This document shows positions 21,052 to 32,558 of a DNA stretch of 64,000 nucleotides, in pieces. The notes under the pieces are model-generated. The model was given only the letters and a program-made list of their open reading frames with translations. It was not told where the DNA came from and ran no database searches. The translations under genes were made by a program, and so were the position numbers. The stretch covers positions 248,001 to 312,000 of the forward strand of contig KQ964257.1 of NCBI GenBank assembly GCA_001566295.1. The letters run 5' to 3'. Every line of letters begins with the position of its first letter. Position 1 is the first letter of the stretch. The stretch is from Microdochium bolleyi (lineage: Eukaryota; Ascomycota; Sordariomycetes; Xylariales; Microdochiaceae).

Positions 21052-22401
21052 ATGATGGGCGCCATACCTGAGCCACACCACATTGATGCTGACGACCGCG
21101 AGTCGTCAGGTGTAGAGGCCACCAACACGGGCGAGAAGCACAAGCCGAGCCTCGAGACCGTCCTGAGCACCTCCCCGCCTCCCGACGGCGGCTTGCAGGC
21201 CTGGACACACGCCGCGCTGCTGCACATCGTCTTCTTCAACACCTGGGGCGTCTCCAACAGCTTCGGCGTCTTCCAGCAGTACTACGTCGAGCATCTCCTG
21301 CAGGACAACTCACCGTCCTCGATATCATGGATCGGCAGCGTCCAGACGGCCTGCCTGTTCGCCCTCGGTGCCGCGGCCGGCAGGGCCACTGATGCGGGCT
21401 ACTTCCGCCTCGTCTTTACCAGCGGCGTCCTCCTGCAGGTCTTCGCTATCATGATGGCCTCCCTCGGCAGGAACTACTGGCAGCTCTTCCTCGCGCACGG
21501 CCTCTGTCTCGGCATCGGCAATGGCCTTGCCTTCATCCCCGCCATGACGGTCACGAGCACATACTTCAGCAAGCACCGCGCCATTGCCGTCGGCCTGGGC
21601 GCGTCCGGGGCGGCATTCGGCGGCCTGATATATCCCGTCCTCGTGCAGCAGCTGCTCCCCGACAACAAACTCGGCTTCGCCTGGACGCTCCGCTGTATGG
21701 GCTTCCTCATGCTCGCCACATACGTCCCGTGCTTGATATGGTACCGCCCGCGCCTCCCGCCGCGCAAGACAGGCCCGCTCATCGATAGCACGGCCTTCCA
21801 TGAGCCGCCGTTCCTGTTCTTCACGGCGTCCTTCTTCTTCTACTTCTGGGGCGTGTACACGGTCTTCTTCTACATCAGCACTTTCGCCCGGGAGACGCCG
21901 GGGATCAACCTGCCCGCGTCGCAGGCGGGGAATCTTGTCACCGTGCTCAACGGCGCCGGCGTGGTCGGCCGGATCCTCCCAGGGATCATCGCCGACCGGT
22001 ACACGGGCCTGCTCAACCTCGCGACCCCGCTGTGCTTCATCAGTGCACTGCTCGCCTATCTCTGGAGCCAGGTCCGGTCCGCGACGGGGCTGTACGTCTT
22101 CGTGGTCGTCACGGGGATCTTCGCGCACGCGATGCAGAGCCTGTACCCGACCATCTCGACGACCATGGCGCCAGACCTGAGCAAGACGGGGACGCGGGGC
22201 GGGATGATCGCGAGCGTGGTCAGCATTGCGGTCCTGACAGGACCGGCTATCAGTGGTGCCCTGCTGCAGAGGGGGAGGGACGAAGGGAGGGGTTATCTGT
22301 ATGCGCAGGTGTTCGCGGGGACGTCAATTCTCCTAAGCGCGGTGCTGATTGTCGGCGCCAGGGTCACGAGGGGAGGGTGGAGGGTGGGCGTCAAAGTGTA
22401 G
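21052..22401 (+). CDS. MFS monocarboxylate-transporter-like protein
   Basis: A single exon encodes 449 residues, near the usual fungal MCT-like length. A hydrophilic N-terminus of about 45 residues leads to PPPDGGLQAW, the conserved entry of this family before TM1. NTWGVSNSFGVFQQYYVEHL and the following ISWIGSVQTACLF are typical of fungal monocarboxylate permease homologues (Mch/Esbp6 type). About 12 hydrophobic spans follow, with a central hydrophilic loop near WYRPRLPPRKTGPL and the second-half motif GAGVVGRILPGIIADR. The likely location is the plasma membrane. Some family members carry riboflavin or other substrates rather than monocarboxylates, so the substrate is open. It is divergent from a Zn2Cys6 regulator. 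Confidence 0.9.
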   Translation: MMGAIPEPHHIDADDRESSGVEATNTGEKHKPSLETVLSTSPPPDGGLQAWTHAALLHIVFFNTWGVSNSFGVFQQYYVEHLLQDNSPSSISWIGSVQTACLFALGAAAGRATDAGYFRLVFTSGVLLQVFAIMMASLGRNYWQLFLAHGLCLGIGNGLAFIPAMTVTSTYFSKHRAIAVGLGASGAAFGGLIYPVLVQQLLPDNKLGFAWTLRCMGFLMLATYVPCLIWYRPRLPPRKTGPLIDSTAFHEPPFLFFTASFFFYFWGVYTVFFYISTFARETPGINLPASQAGNLVTVLNGAGVVGRILPGIIADRYTGLLNLATPLCFISALLAYLWSQVRSATGLYVFVVVTGIFAHAMQSLYPTISTTMAPDLSKTGTRGGMIASVVSIAVLTGPAISGALLQRGRDEGRGYLYAQVFAGTSILLSAVLIVGARVTRGGWRVGVKV

Positions 22402-23294
22402 GATACATGTAGCTATGTGAAAAGACGTAAATACAGTGTTCAATACAATCTTGATGGACTGCAGCCATGCAGATGCGGTGGGGAAGACCATACATTCATG
22501 GGAACAGTGTGCAGGCGCCATCGACCTGCTCATCAAGCATGTGTATCAGAATAGCATCTTGCACATATCCCTCCGCGCTTCTCTCTAACTCTCGAGAGCC
22601 CCTCCAAGGTCGACCAGCACCAGTTCACGCGCGACGGCAATCTCCACCCATTGTGACCTCGGGACCCCCAACTCATAAAGGTAGGTAGATACGCTAGGAA
22701 AGCTCCGCTACATTCTCGGCCGGAGTGGTGAAATAAGCACAGGCTGTGTAACAGGAACCCCGGCAGTCATGGAGCAATTACCTTTTTAAACGGGGGTCGA
22801 CCGGGCTCGCTCTTGGGGTCCGGGCCCTAGGGCGTCTTAGTTCCGATCCGTTGTCTCAGCCGCTGCAGATCCTCGGCAGTCTCCACGTGCGGCTCGTAAA
22901 GGCGCCCTAGTTTATGTCCCCGGAGTGATCACGGGTCTCCCACCGCCAGCCACGCTCCTGTTTACTGATTCCACCGGAAAACCTCATCTTCGCCATGTGC
23001 TCCACGAGACTCGTTCTGCCGTACCGATTCCCGCGATGGCGGTTGCCAAGGGACGGGAATCACTGACCACCAACGAGCGGATGCAATCTGCGACGCTAGA
23101 GCCTTTTTACCGCAGACTCTGCATCGAGCCAGCAAAGCCATCTCTTGTCCGAGCGCAGTCACAGCCTGCTCTGCGCGTATTGCACACACGACCGTGATGC
23201 CGTCCTTAAAGCCGCCACTGCGCCATGGCGGTTCCTCTGTCCAATGGCTGTTTGTCGCCGCACCTGGTGATCCTGCGATCATTCGCTGCCCACC
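22402..23294. other. Intergenic region
   Basis: This holds the 3' flank of the transporter and the promoter/leader of the copper radical oxidase. GC-rich patches near 22795-22830 contain several CCGGG/GGGTCC words. No supported gene is present; open frames such as 22925-23197 have no features. Confidence 0.55.
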
Positions 23295-25818
23295 ATGCTG
23301 AGGCTCGCGTTTCTCCCCGTCCTTTCTCTTTGCTTGTTTTCTTCTGTCCATGCTCAGAACCCCATCACAGCATGTCCAGCCAACGCCAAGACGTTCACTG
23401 CGGATGACGGCAGCGTGTACGAGCACTGCCCGTTCGCCGACTTTGGAGGCACGTATCTCCCTTCCGTCCTGCAGACGTGATGTGTCCTAACACAACGAGT
23501 GACAGGTTGGGCTAACCGAGTCATCCCCAATGTCCTCTCTGCCCACGACTGCGTGGCCCTCTGCAACGAGAATGCCGGCATTTGCACCCGCGGTGTCTGG
23601 GAGGCCTACTACAACTACTGCCACCTGAAAGGCAATGGCGGCGACTGGGTCACCAACCCCAAGACGGACAGCATCCGCTTCATCTCCAAGGGCAACCCCC
23701 CGGTGCCGGGCATCGCCGCGTGCCCGTCTACACCTTCCTTCTACGAGGCTACTTCTGGCGCCATCTTCGAGGTCTGCCAGAACTCGGACTACCACGGCGA
23801 TGCCGTGCGTGTTGACTGGAACGTCCCAGACCGGGAGACGTGCATCCGTGCCTGTGAAACAACCTCGGGATGCAAGTACGGCGTCTGGGACAAGATCTAC
23901 AAGGCGTGCCACATCAAGCGCGACGGCGTGCGATGGGCCAACGGCACCGCGCAGTTCGACACCCATCGCATGATCGCACCTCCCGTGCAGCCGCCTCGCC
24001 TCGGCGGCTACCAGACGTGCCCGACCGCGACGAAGCGCTGGACGTTTGACGACGGGTCCGTCTACGAGATCTGCCCGAACAGCGACTTCCAGGGCAACAG
24101 CTATCTCGTGGTGGACAAGGTGCTGTCCGACTGGTCCTGCCTCCGCATGTGCAACCTGGACTCGCGATGCACCGTGTCCGTGTTCGACAACCAGTACCTC
24201 TACTGCCACCTCAAGGACACGAGCAGCGGCAACTGGGTCGCGAGCAACCAGTTCAGCGTCGGCCGGCTGGTCCAGCGCGGGTCCCGGAGTGTGGCTCCGT
24301 ATCAGGGCCTGGGGCGCTGGAGAAACCCCGTCATGCTGCCGGTGAACCCGGTGGGCGCGTACATCGTGCCCGGCACAAACCGCTTCATGGGATTCTCTGG
24401 CTGGGGCGACAACGAGTTCTATCTTGCCGAGGGAATGACTCAATTCGTCGACTATGACTTTACCACCGTACGTATCATCTCCTTGCGCTGCGCTGCACTC
24501 CCCGCTAACGCTAGATACACAGGGCGTAACATCCAAGAGGACCGTGAGCAACACCGGACACGACATGTTCTGCCCGGGCATGTCCACCCTGGCAGATGGC
24601 CGCATGGTTATCACGGGTGGTGCCAACGCCGAGAAGACAAGTGTCTACAACCCGCTGAACAATGGCTTCTCTCCAGCCGCAAACATGAACATCGCAAGAG
24701 GATATCAGACGTCCTGCACACTCGCTGACGGCCGGGTCTTCACTATCGGAGGCGGGTACAGTGGCGGCGTCGGCAACAAATACGCCGAAGTCTACGACCC
24801 GTCCGCCAACAAATGGTCCGTCATCCGGGGCCCCAATGTCGACGCGGCGTCGACCGCCGAAGGCAACAGAGGAGCGGCTGACAACCACATGTGGCTGGTC
24901 ACCTGGAAGGGTAGCTCGGTCTTCCAAGCCGGGCCGTCCAAGGCCCAGAACTGGTTCGGGACAGCCGGCGCCGGCAACACCACCCTCTCCGGCACGCGCA
25001 GCAACACCGATGCCATGTGTGGCATGTGGGTCATTTACGATGCCGTCGAGGGCAAGATCTGGTCCGGCGGCGGTTCCCCCGAGTACACCAATAGCGACGC
25101 CATCACCGACGCCCACATCACGACCATCACGAACCCGTATCAGCCCGCCCGAGTCCAGCAGGTTGCCGCCCTCCCCCGCGCCCGCGGGTTCGGGAATGTC
25201 GCCGTCCTCCCAGACGGCACAATCCTCGTTAGCGGCGGCCAGGCCCGCTCCATGGTCTTCACCGACACCAACTCCGTCTTGGTCGCCGAGCTCTACGACC
25301 CGGCCAAAAACACCTGGCGCACCCTCGCCGCGGCCAAGACCCCGCGCAACTACCACTCCATCTCCCTGCTGCTGGCGGACGGCAGCGTCCTCACGGGCGG
25401 CGGAGGCCTCTGTTGGACCGCGCAGGGCCGCTCGACCGCCAACTGCGCGCGCCAGAACGACCACCCTTCGGCCGAGATCTTCAGCCCGCCGTACCTCTTC
25501 AACGCGGACGGGACATGGGCGGCGCGCCCGGCCATCAACTCGGTCTCGTCGACCACGCTCCGCGCGGGCGACCGGCTGACCATCAACGTCAGCGACGCCA
25601 GCGTCACCTTCTCCCTCATCCGCCTCGGCAGCGCGACGCACTCGGTCAACTCGGACCAGCGGCGCGTCCCGCTGCGCCAGGGTACCGCCAACGGCAACAG
25701 CTGGACGTTCACGCTGCCCGGCGACTACGGCGTGATGCCTCCTGGGTACTACTATCTGTTTGCCGTGAATGTGAAGGGAACGCCAAGTTATGCGACCGTG
25801 GTGAGGATTTCCCTCTAG
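23295..25818 (+). CDS. Secreted copper radical (galactose-oxidase-like, AA5) oxidase with N-terminal PAN/apple-like repeats
   Basis: Three exons, 23295-23448, 23506-24467 and 24523-25818, give 803 residues. The first intron needs a GC donor; the second is GTACGT-AG. A signal peptide (MLRLAFLPVLSLCLFSSVHA) precedes three Cys-rich PAN/apple-like modules (about 22-90, 95-190, 205-300), each with a CP...F/W...G..YE.CxxxD pattern and CRxC-type ends. The oxidase domain has all expected copper-radical residues: Cys389 and Tyr433 (thioether pair), Tyr649 and His650 (RNYHS), and His745. The position matching galactose oxidase Trp290 appears to be Tyr451. Kelch-like repeats (LADGR.. GG, LPDG..SGG) and a C-terminal Ig-like domain ending near MPPGYYYLFAVN complete it. 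It should oxidise primary alcohols to aldehydes with H2O2 release outside the cell; the natural substrate is not predictable here. Confidence 0.93.
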
Positions 25819-26660
25819 ATCTGGCACGGAGTGCTCTGGATATAGGTGCCCACGGTGTAGGAAATGACGGAGGAGCGACAGGGAGGACTTCACAGTCGAT
25901 TCTGTGTATAAATATACACTATCGTTCATGATTCAAAGTTCACATTTGTGTGAAACACCATTTCGAGCTGGACGATGGTTGTTGCACCAAATAATACGAA
26001 GTTTTGTCCTTTATACTGGTTCCGCCGGGATCTCGGACCAGGTGTTGCGAATATACTCCCTAGATCAGAAATCAGATCAGAAGTCGATAGAAAAGAGCAT
26101 CACTGCGGAACTGGACCTGGGGTCACTCCTCTGCTCGGAATCAGGAACCCTGTTAGGCTTAGGGATTCCAGCCGAACTTTCAGGTAACTACAAGTCCACC
26201 TTGTGGAATGGTGGCTCAAACAACGACGGGTCCGCCCCCTTGCATGCTGCCTGGCTGTCCAGGTGATACTTACGCGTACCTGGCCCCAACTGTTGGAGAA
26301 GCCACGAACTGCCGAGGTCGGATCAGCTGTCATTGGCGCGATGCGGGGCCGCCTCTCCGCACCTTGGCCGTCGATATCCATGATGTCAGGTCCAAACCCG
26401 CTCCTGTGTCTGAGACCGGAGAAGCTGCCCGCCCCTCCCCGTTTTCGTTTTGTCACGAGCGGGGAAATCGTCGATGGGTGTGGAGAATCCAGAATGCCAG
26501 AGGACGGAGGGCAGCCGGGATCGGGTGCGAAGCGGAGGATATTTAGAGTCGGCGGGCACCCGGCTTCACTCTGCGGGCAGTCCGTCCCACACTGCTGAAC
26601 ACACGATACAGGACAGCAAGAGCAGCAGCAGAGCGCAGCAGCAGCGAACACACACCCATC
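25819..26660. other. Intergenic region
   Basis: This is the 3' flank of the oxidase and the promoter of the MAPEG-like gene. A small direct repeat around 26065-26090 has ATCAGA units. No gene is supported; minus-strand frame 26100-26651 lacks any recognisable domain. Confidence 0.55.
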
Positions 26661-27393
26661 ATGTCAGACAAGAACGCACCAAAGGCCACGGCCGTGACCC
26701 GCCGCGAGGGCATCTTTGAGGGCATGTACGTCAACGACTCCCATCCTTCCCTCCGCCTCTCCCCCGCCTCACCCACCCACGCAACACCCAGCTAACATCA
26801 CCTCCTCTACTCTCTCCAGCGTCAACCCGGCCGGCGCCCAAATCGCCGTCTCCGGCCTCGCCTACGTCGCCTTCATCCCCGTGACGTCCTACCTCGCGCG
26901 CAACGAGTCCGTGCAGAACCTGATCAAGGCCCTCGCGGGCCTCATCCCGGGCTTCTCCGCCTCCTCCGCCACGGGCACGAGCGGCTACAGCGCCGGCATC
27001 ATCCCGGCCCTCTCCGCCGTCTACGCCTTCTGGACGTTTGCCGGCTCCAGCGCCCTCTCCGTCACAGGCCAGGCCATGGGCCGCCCGGGCAAGTTCGACA
27101 ACGACCACCCCCGCCAGCACCTCGCGGAGCTCCGAGGGTTCCCCCTGCGCCTGCGCAGCGCGCACTACAACCTCCTCGAGAACTTCACCCCTTGGGCGCT
27201 GGCCGCCGCGCTGAGCCAGGTCCTGGCCCCCGGGGACAAGGAGATTGTGAGCCTGCTGGGCGTGCACATCCTGCTGAAGCTCGGGGTGTTCTACCCGGCG
27301 TATCTCCTCAACAGGAGTGCCCCGCGGTCCGCCAGCCACTTGATGGCTAACGCGGCGTTCATCAATGTCCTGCTGCGGCTGGCCAAGAAGTAA
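26661..27393 (+). CDS. MAPEG-family membrane protein
   Basis: Two exons, 26661-26725 and 26820-27393, give 212 residues. The intron has a GTACGT donor and a GCTAAC branch point 28 nt before the CAG. Hydrophobic spans lie at about 30-50, 72-100, 135-158 and 165-185. The segment RSAHYNLLENFTPWALAAAL matches the MAPEG (membrane-associated eicosanoid/glutathione metabolism) pattern of Arg-x-x-Asn-x-x-Glu followed by hydrophobic residues, and HILLKLGVFYPAYLLN corresponds to its last helix. Fungal members are poorly characterised, so glutathione-dependent enzyme activity is possible but not shown. It has no signal for mitochondria. Confidence 0.8.
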
Positions 27394-27635
27394 AGGGGAG
27401 AGCGGACGATGGCGTGGGGCTGGAGAAGCACAATTGGGAAAGCTGTGCCGATTCTTGGATGTCATTCAGATACGGCCATCATCGAGTCTGGGGTGCATAA
27501 AGTTGCAGAGCATATCCCGTGAACGGTTTCGAGGTACCTCTCCGCGAAGCGTTCGTGTATCAAGTTCAAATAAAGTTTCCTCGACAGAATGCAATAGATG
27601 GCTCTGTCGTTGCTTCCCTCGCCGTAGCAGACTTG

Positions 27636-30325
27636 TCAACTATCCTCTGGTAAGCTCCCGCCAAGGAGTCGGAGTTGTTCCTTGAGCCTGGCGATCTCGA
27701 GATCCTTCTCTTGTTCCCTTTCTTGCAGCTCACGTCGTTGTCTTTCCATGTCTGTCGGGTCCAAGAAGTACCCCGGCATGTGTACTACCCGCTGTGTGTC
27801 AGAGAGGATGTGTTGAGCTGGCAAGGTAACTTACAGTGTGATGGTATATGAGCCTCGACTGTGTCTGGCCACAGGGCTGAATATATGCGACGGAAGACCA
27901 CGCGAGGGCCCTCACTGCTGTTGCCGCGGGAGAAATTCAGATTGGAGTATCTTTCCTCCTGTTCTTCCGTCATCCACTCTGTACCAAATCGGGGATCTGG
28001 TTGGAATTCGCATGCTTCCATGACGAGTTTGTAGCACCTGTGTGCCGCTTTTGCTTCTGCCAACTTCGGTTTGCTGATATTTGTGAAGCGATGGCCGCAT
28101 CTAAGACAGCCGAATACTCGCGAGTGAATCCGTCTTATGTGCTCACTGGTCATGGTGTCAGTCATGGTACTATGTATCAAAGACGGCTTCAAAGGAAGGG
28201 GGCAAGGGTCCTACTAAGGGCAGCTTACTTGAGCTTTCCTGTGTCCGAGAAGCCCCATCCGGTTGTGCAGGATTCCCGCACGTGCACATAGCGCGCAGGG
28301 TTATGTTTCGGAAAAGGACACGCGATGTTCTCTCGGTGCTGGATCGGGTAATCTGTTTCGATGGCAACCTTTTTTTCGCCGTCTCCATCGCCCTCTACAG
28401 GTGCCTGTGATGGCAAGGCGAAGAGCGAGATCTCCTCCAAGTGCTCAGCGATGTGGTCCATCAGCCTGGAGAATCGCAGTACCATTGGGCAGAGCGGACA
28501 TGTCTGGATGCTTTCAGCGTCAATTTGCCGCTCGCAGGCGTTTAGTGTGAGCGCAAGCCGCTGGGCGGAGATATCTGCGGAAAGAACATCGTCATGTTTT
28601 GACTGCAAATGATGGGCCATCTCATCTTCACTTGCTGCCGTTTCTCTGCACCATTGGCAAGCCCACACATGCCGGTGCATCTGGATCTCATGATATGTCC
28701 ACTCATGGCGTGTGGAGAACATCTTGGAGGGGGTCTTGCAGTTCGAGGAGGTGCACATGTAAGGACGAAGATCGCGATACACATGACGCCTTGGAGCAAT
28801 GCAAATCAGAATGTCTTCGAAGCTGGTATACGGCGTCAGACGCACCAGTGATTGGGGCAAACTTACTTCCAGTTATTTCTCTCTTGCATGAAAAGTGTTG
28901 GGAGGTCCTGGTAGCAGTAAGGACATTTGAAAGTAGCATTCTGCACAGCCAAGCACGAAGGACAGTCGCTATCACGGACTTCGGACGATCGTTCTTTGTG
29001 GCAATCCGGACACACAAGGTCGTCCGGGGCAATCTTCTTCGGGACAGGGGGCAGAGGCGTTCTGAGCTGATCTTGAATGGTGGTCTCTGCGTAGACCGTC
29101 GCCGAAGAAATGTGACGGCTACTCAAGCCAAGCTCTCTGCCCACTGTAGATTGCCTGGTTGTCGAGAATGTGTGCCTTGTCTCGAGTGTTCTCTGGGATC
29201 CGCTACTGTTGTTTATTGCCGCGCCAAGCCCTTCTGTATGTCGATCTTGGTGTGAAGGTTGTGATCCTGATGTAGGAGGCCAATCTACTTGCTTTCGAGC
29301 CAGTTCCCTCAGGTCAAGATTCATGTCTTTAACCCAGCTTGGATGTTCGTCCCAATAAGCAAACTGCTTACGTCGCTGGACATTACCATTCGCAAGGCGG
29401 CGCACCAGAGTATTGAGCCGTGTTCCAGGCCCGAGCTGCTTCGAACGTTGTTGCATCTCCTCTTGGGTGACTGGAAGCTCGTCCTTTGCTGGTCTGCCTG
29501 TATCCGAGATTGTTGTCGATGTGCGCTTTCGTTTTCTTGTATTCGAAGGTATCAGGTTTGCTTCCGTCGATGTGAGCTTTCGTTCTGTAGTGTTCCAGGC
29601 TTCCAGTTTCTGCCTGATGTGGGCCTCGTCCCAGATATTACTGTCAATATTGGAAGAACCCTCCTCTGAATTCGATGATCTTAGATATCTCTTTATGGTG
29701 TTTGGCTTTTGGATAAGTCTCGAGAAGCTGTAAAGATCCTCTATGCATTCTGTGATCTGCAGCAGAGCCGAGGAATACTGGCGTTCGTGGTAAAGCTGAT
29801 CATCATGGTCGTCATCAGCAGCAGAGACGCCCTCTGCTGAGTTGATAGAGCTCTCTGATATATGGTCGTCGTAGTCGTATTCCTGTGGTGCTCGCGCTGC
29901 TTCGAAAGACAATCTATGGTCTAAATACAAGGAACAGTCAGCAGCTTCCTTCGCAAAGTCCTACCTATGTGGGTAAGCTCACAAGTCTCAACAAGACTAC
30001 ACAGTTCCTCTAAGGTCTCCAAGATGTTGCTTTTGAGTGCAGGATCGGTATCCAGGATGTGATCGAGGCTCATCGTGGAACCATGATGAGTCGGTGGCAT
30101 CCACGCCCTGGTTTCAAGTCCCCATATCTTGAGACGATTGTAGCTATCGAGGAGCTTCTCAAGGTTCGATGTACGATCTTGGAATACGCTAGTCTCGCGC
30201 AACACGCTCGTCAACGAAGACAGTGTCTGATGGAAGGTTTGGAGGACGGTGGAGAATTGCACCGCAAGCGATTTGAGCTCGCCACCATTGTCGGGGGCCC
30301 CATCATCAGTCTCCATCACATTCAT
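27636..30325 (-). CDS. C2H2-type zinc-finger protein, five exons
   Basis: Exons 30325-29965, 29920-28867, 28822-28229, 28145-27835 and 27784-27636 keep phase throughout and give 822 residues. The N-terminus (about 1-120) is a helical region ending LEELCSLVETCEL, seen in many fungal proteins of this class. A disordered basic middle carries NTRKRKR and the segment FAYWDEHPSWVKDMNLDL. Cysteine pairs follow: CPDC and CPSC, CPYC, then C..C...H..H fingers (MCTSSNC..HEIQMH, CQWC..HLQSKH, CPLC..HIAEHL) and CLRC near the end. The C-terminus is a coiled coil of Glu/Arg/Leu. It is a nuclear or regulatory candidate of unknown target. Exon 5's acceptor (GGTAG) is the weakest junction; the start could also be Met at 30316. 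It is divergent from the DUF7580 gene. Confidence 0.82.
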
Positions 30326-30704
30326 GATGATAAACCGGATTGTGATGCATGTAATTTGAAGATCGTGCCACGGGTGCCAGTAGCCCGTAGATCGGAGGGA
30401 GTGGTAACCGCGCGAAACGGCCACATGAGAAGGAAGGTACGGTTCGACACCCCTCTGAAAGTGGCAAGAACTGAGCAAGACACTGAACCCCGCGGCTCCT
30501 GCAGACGACCTGCATCCATCCATGCGACCCTCGTGTCACACAACCACCACACGTGACTGAGGGGTTATTGTTGCGAACGTGCAGACGTGCAGACGCACAG
30601 GAACCCCTCCTTCCCGATGACAGAGCTGTGAGGTCCAGCACTGCAGCCTGCTGTCATGCCCAACATTTCTACAAGCAGACCGAAAGCGACACTAAACCTA
30701 GGCC
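30326..30704. promoter_or_regulatory. Divergent promoter between the zinc-finger and DUF7580 genes
   Basis: A 379-base intergenic space serves two genes transcribed away from each other. A longer open frame of the zinc-finger gene reaches 30523, but its extra residues look non-coding. No TATA box is obvious. Direct repeat GTGCAGACGTGCAGACG occurs near 30580-30596. Confidence 0.45.
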
Positions 30705-32558
30705 ATGGACATTGCCGGAGTAGTACTTGGGACTATTCCCCTCATTTTATACGCAATCGACAAGCACAAGCAGAGAAAGACCAGCCATGACGTGAAGAGG
30801 ATCCGCCGACGCATCTTCCTCGAGCAGCGGCTTCTGGAGGCGACGTTCATCAGTATTGGTCTCCAGCTCGGCAAGACAACCCGAAAGGAACTGGAGACTC
30901 ATTTGAAGAAAGCACATCCCACTCATAGTGCCCAGTTTCTTGATATTATCGACCGTATGGAAGAAATCCTGCAGCAGATCATGAACGAGCTCATGATTGA
31001 CTCAAATGGACAGGTATTGGGAACCCCGCCCATATCTCGGCCACTTCTGAATTGCTGCCTGGCCATGACTGACTACCTCTAGCCGATTTCCCAAAGTGAT
31101 GGCTCAGAATGGTCACAAATGAAGCGCTTTGTGAAAAGGCACGTCGGGAACGGCAGCCGGAAAGCACTGATCGAAGAGCTGAGGGAGTGGAATGAAGACC
31201 TGAACAACCTGATAGGGAAGCCTGAGATGCCATCACCCGACTACAATCCGCTTGTCACTAGCCGGCGAGCTCACTTCGACTCAGCACATTGCGACAAATC
31301 GAGGACGAACGCCGCCTTGGTCCACGAAGCTATCATGACAACTTGGCAGTGTTGCTGCGAAGAACACCATGGCGCCCTCAAACTTCAATGGCATAAAGGG
31401 ACATCAACAAAGTCTGACGAGTTCGTTGTCGCTATCTCTGTTCCCGAAAGGAACAAAGACTGGTTCGAAAGTATTGTCGAGGTTGGCACAAGTCTGGACT
31501 GTCCTCCGCTTTCCAACATCAAGTCGGCATGGGTTAGCGATTGTCCCCCTGATTCTACCACGCAAACAGCGGGGGCCAAGCGAGCAGTATCTCGAGGCGT
31601 GAGATTCAGCAGCGATCCGACGACATGTAAGACCGTTCGTGCTCAAGGTCAGTGGCTTCACTTATCCAGCCTCCAGTCAGTAGTGTCTGACGGTTTCTTC
31701 CATGCCACAGAGGTTCACGCAGCGCCTTTACCGCAAATATCCTGCTTGTGTGTGTTTACGGGAGCCCTACAGAAGCGAGATTCCGGTATCATCCCAGGCA
31801 CAACTATGAGAAACAGCTTCTCGCTGGACACCGCACCACTTGGGCAGACTATCCGTTCCATTAGCATCGCTTCTGCACTCCGTCACGTCGAATCATCACG
31901 CCATCCCTGTTCATTATCAAAGAAACACCGATTATCCGTCGCAGCAGCCTCTTGCTGGGCTTTGCTCTACCTATGCGGCACGCCCTGGATAAGTAGTTCC
32001 GAGTGGTCAGGCAGTCATAGCCTGCAGCTCCTGGTGCGGACACACGGATCTTCAATTGTGCTCGCGGATCAGATGCCGATGGTTTTCCACAGTTTCGAGA
32101 AACTTCAAAGGGCAGGCAAAAGTGTATGGCCTTCTCACAACACAGACGAATTGCTCGGGCAGACAATATCGGACCTGCACGGCCGCAATAAAGCACTCTT
32201 CGCACTTGGCATACTACTCATCGAGCTCTATGTCGATACCAGCTTCGATGAACTCCGCGAGCTATTCGAATTGGCACAACGCAGCAAAAGGGGTTCATCT
32301 GTAGCTCGCTCGCATCGCCTGTCAGACCTCGAAATAGCAGAGCACTGGCTCTACAACAAGATCTACGAAGACGCAGGCCAGTCCTATGGATATGCGATTC
32401 AGCGATGCATCAGATGCGAGTTTCCGGGACGCCCGGACAGGAGAACGTTCGACTTTAGCGACTTTCGTACAGAGTTCTACAAGGGCGTCGTTGCTCCGAT
32501 CCAGGCTTTTCACGACATATTCGACGGCAATATCGATGAAGTACTGAGACGAAACTAG
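30705..32558 (+). CDS. DUF7580-type fungal protein
   Basis: Two exons, 30705-31013 and 31083-32558, give 594 residues; the intron has a TGACTGAC branch region before CTCTAG. The N-terminus MDIAGVVLGTIPLILYAIDK is a short hydrophobic helix typical of this family, followed by an all-helical region. The C-terminal third has the family's degenerate kinase-like features: HGRNKALFALGILLIELYVD, then RCIRCEFPGRP and DFRTEFYKGVVAPIQAFHD. Catalytic kinase residues are not visible, so it is probably not an active kinase. DUF7580 proteins are expanded in Pezizomycotina genomes and often sit near other rapidly evolving genes; involvement in non-self recognition has been suggested for related architectures, but function here is unknown. 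Confidence 0.82.

Noticed and set aside
24511..25929. 472-codon open frame antisense to the copper radical oxidase
   Set aside because: It is a frame shadow of a GC-rich gene with strong catalytic-residue support on the other strand.
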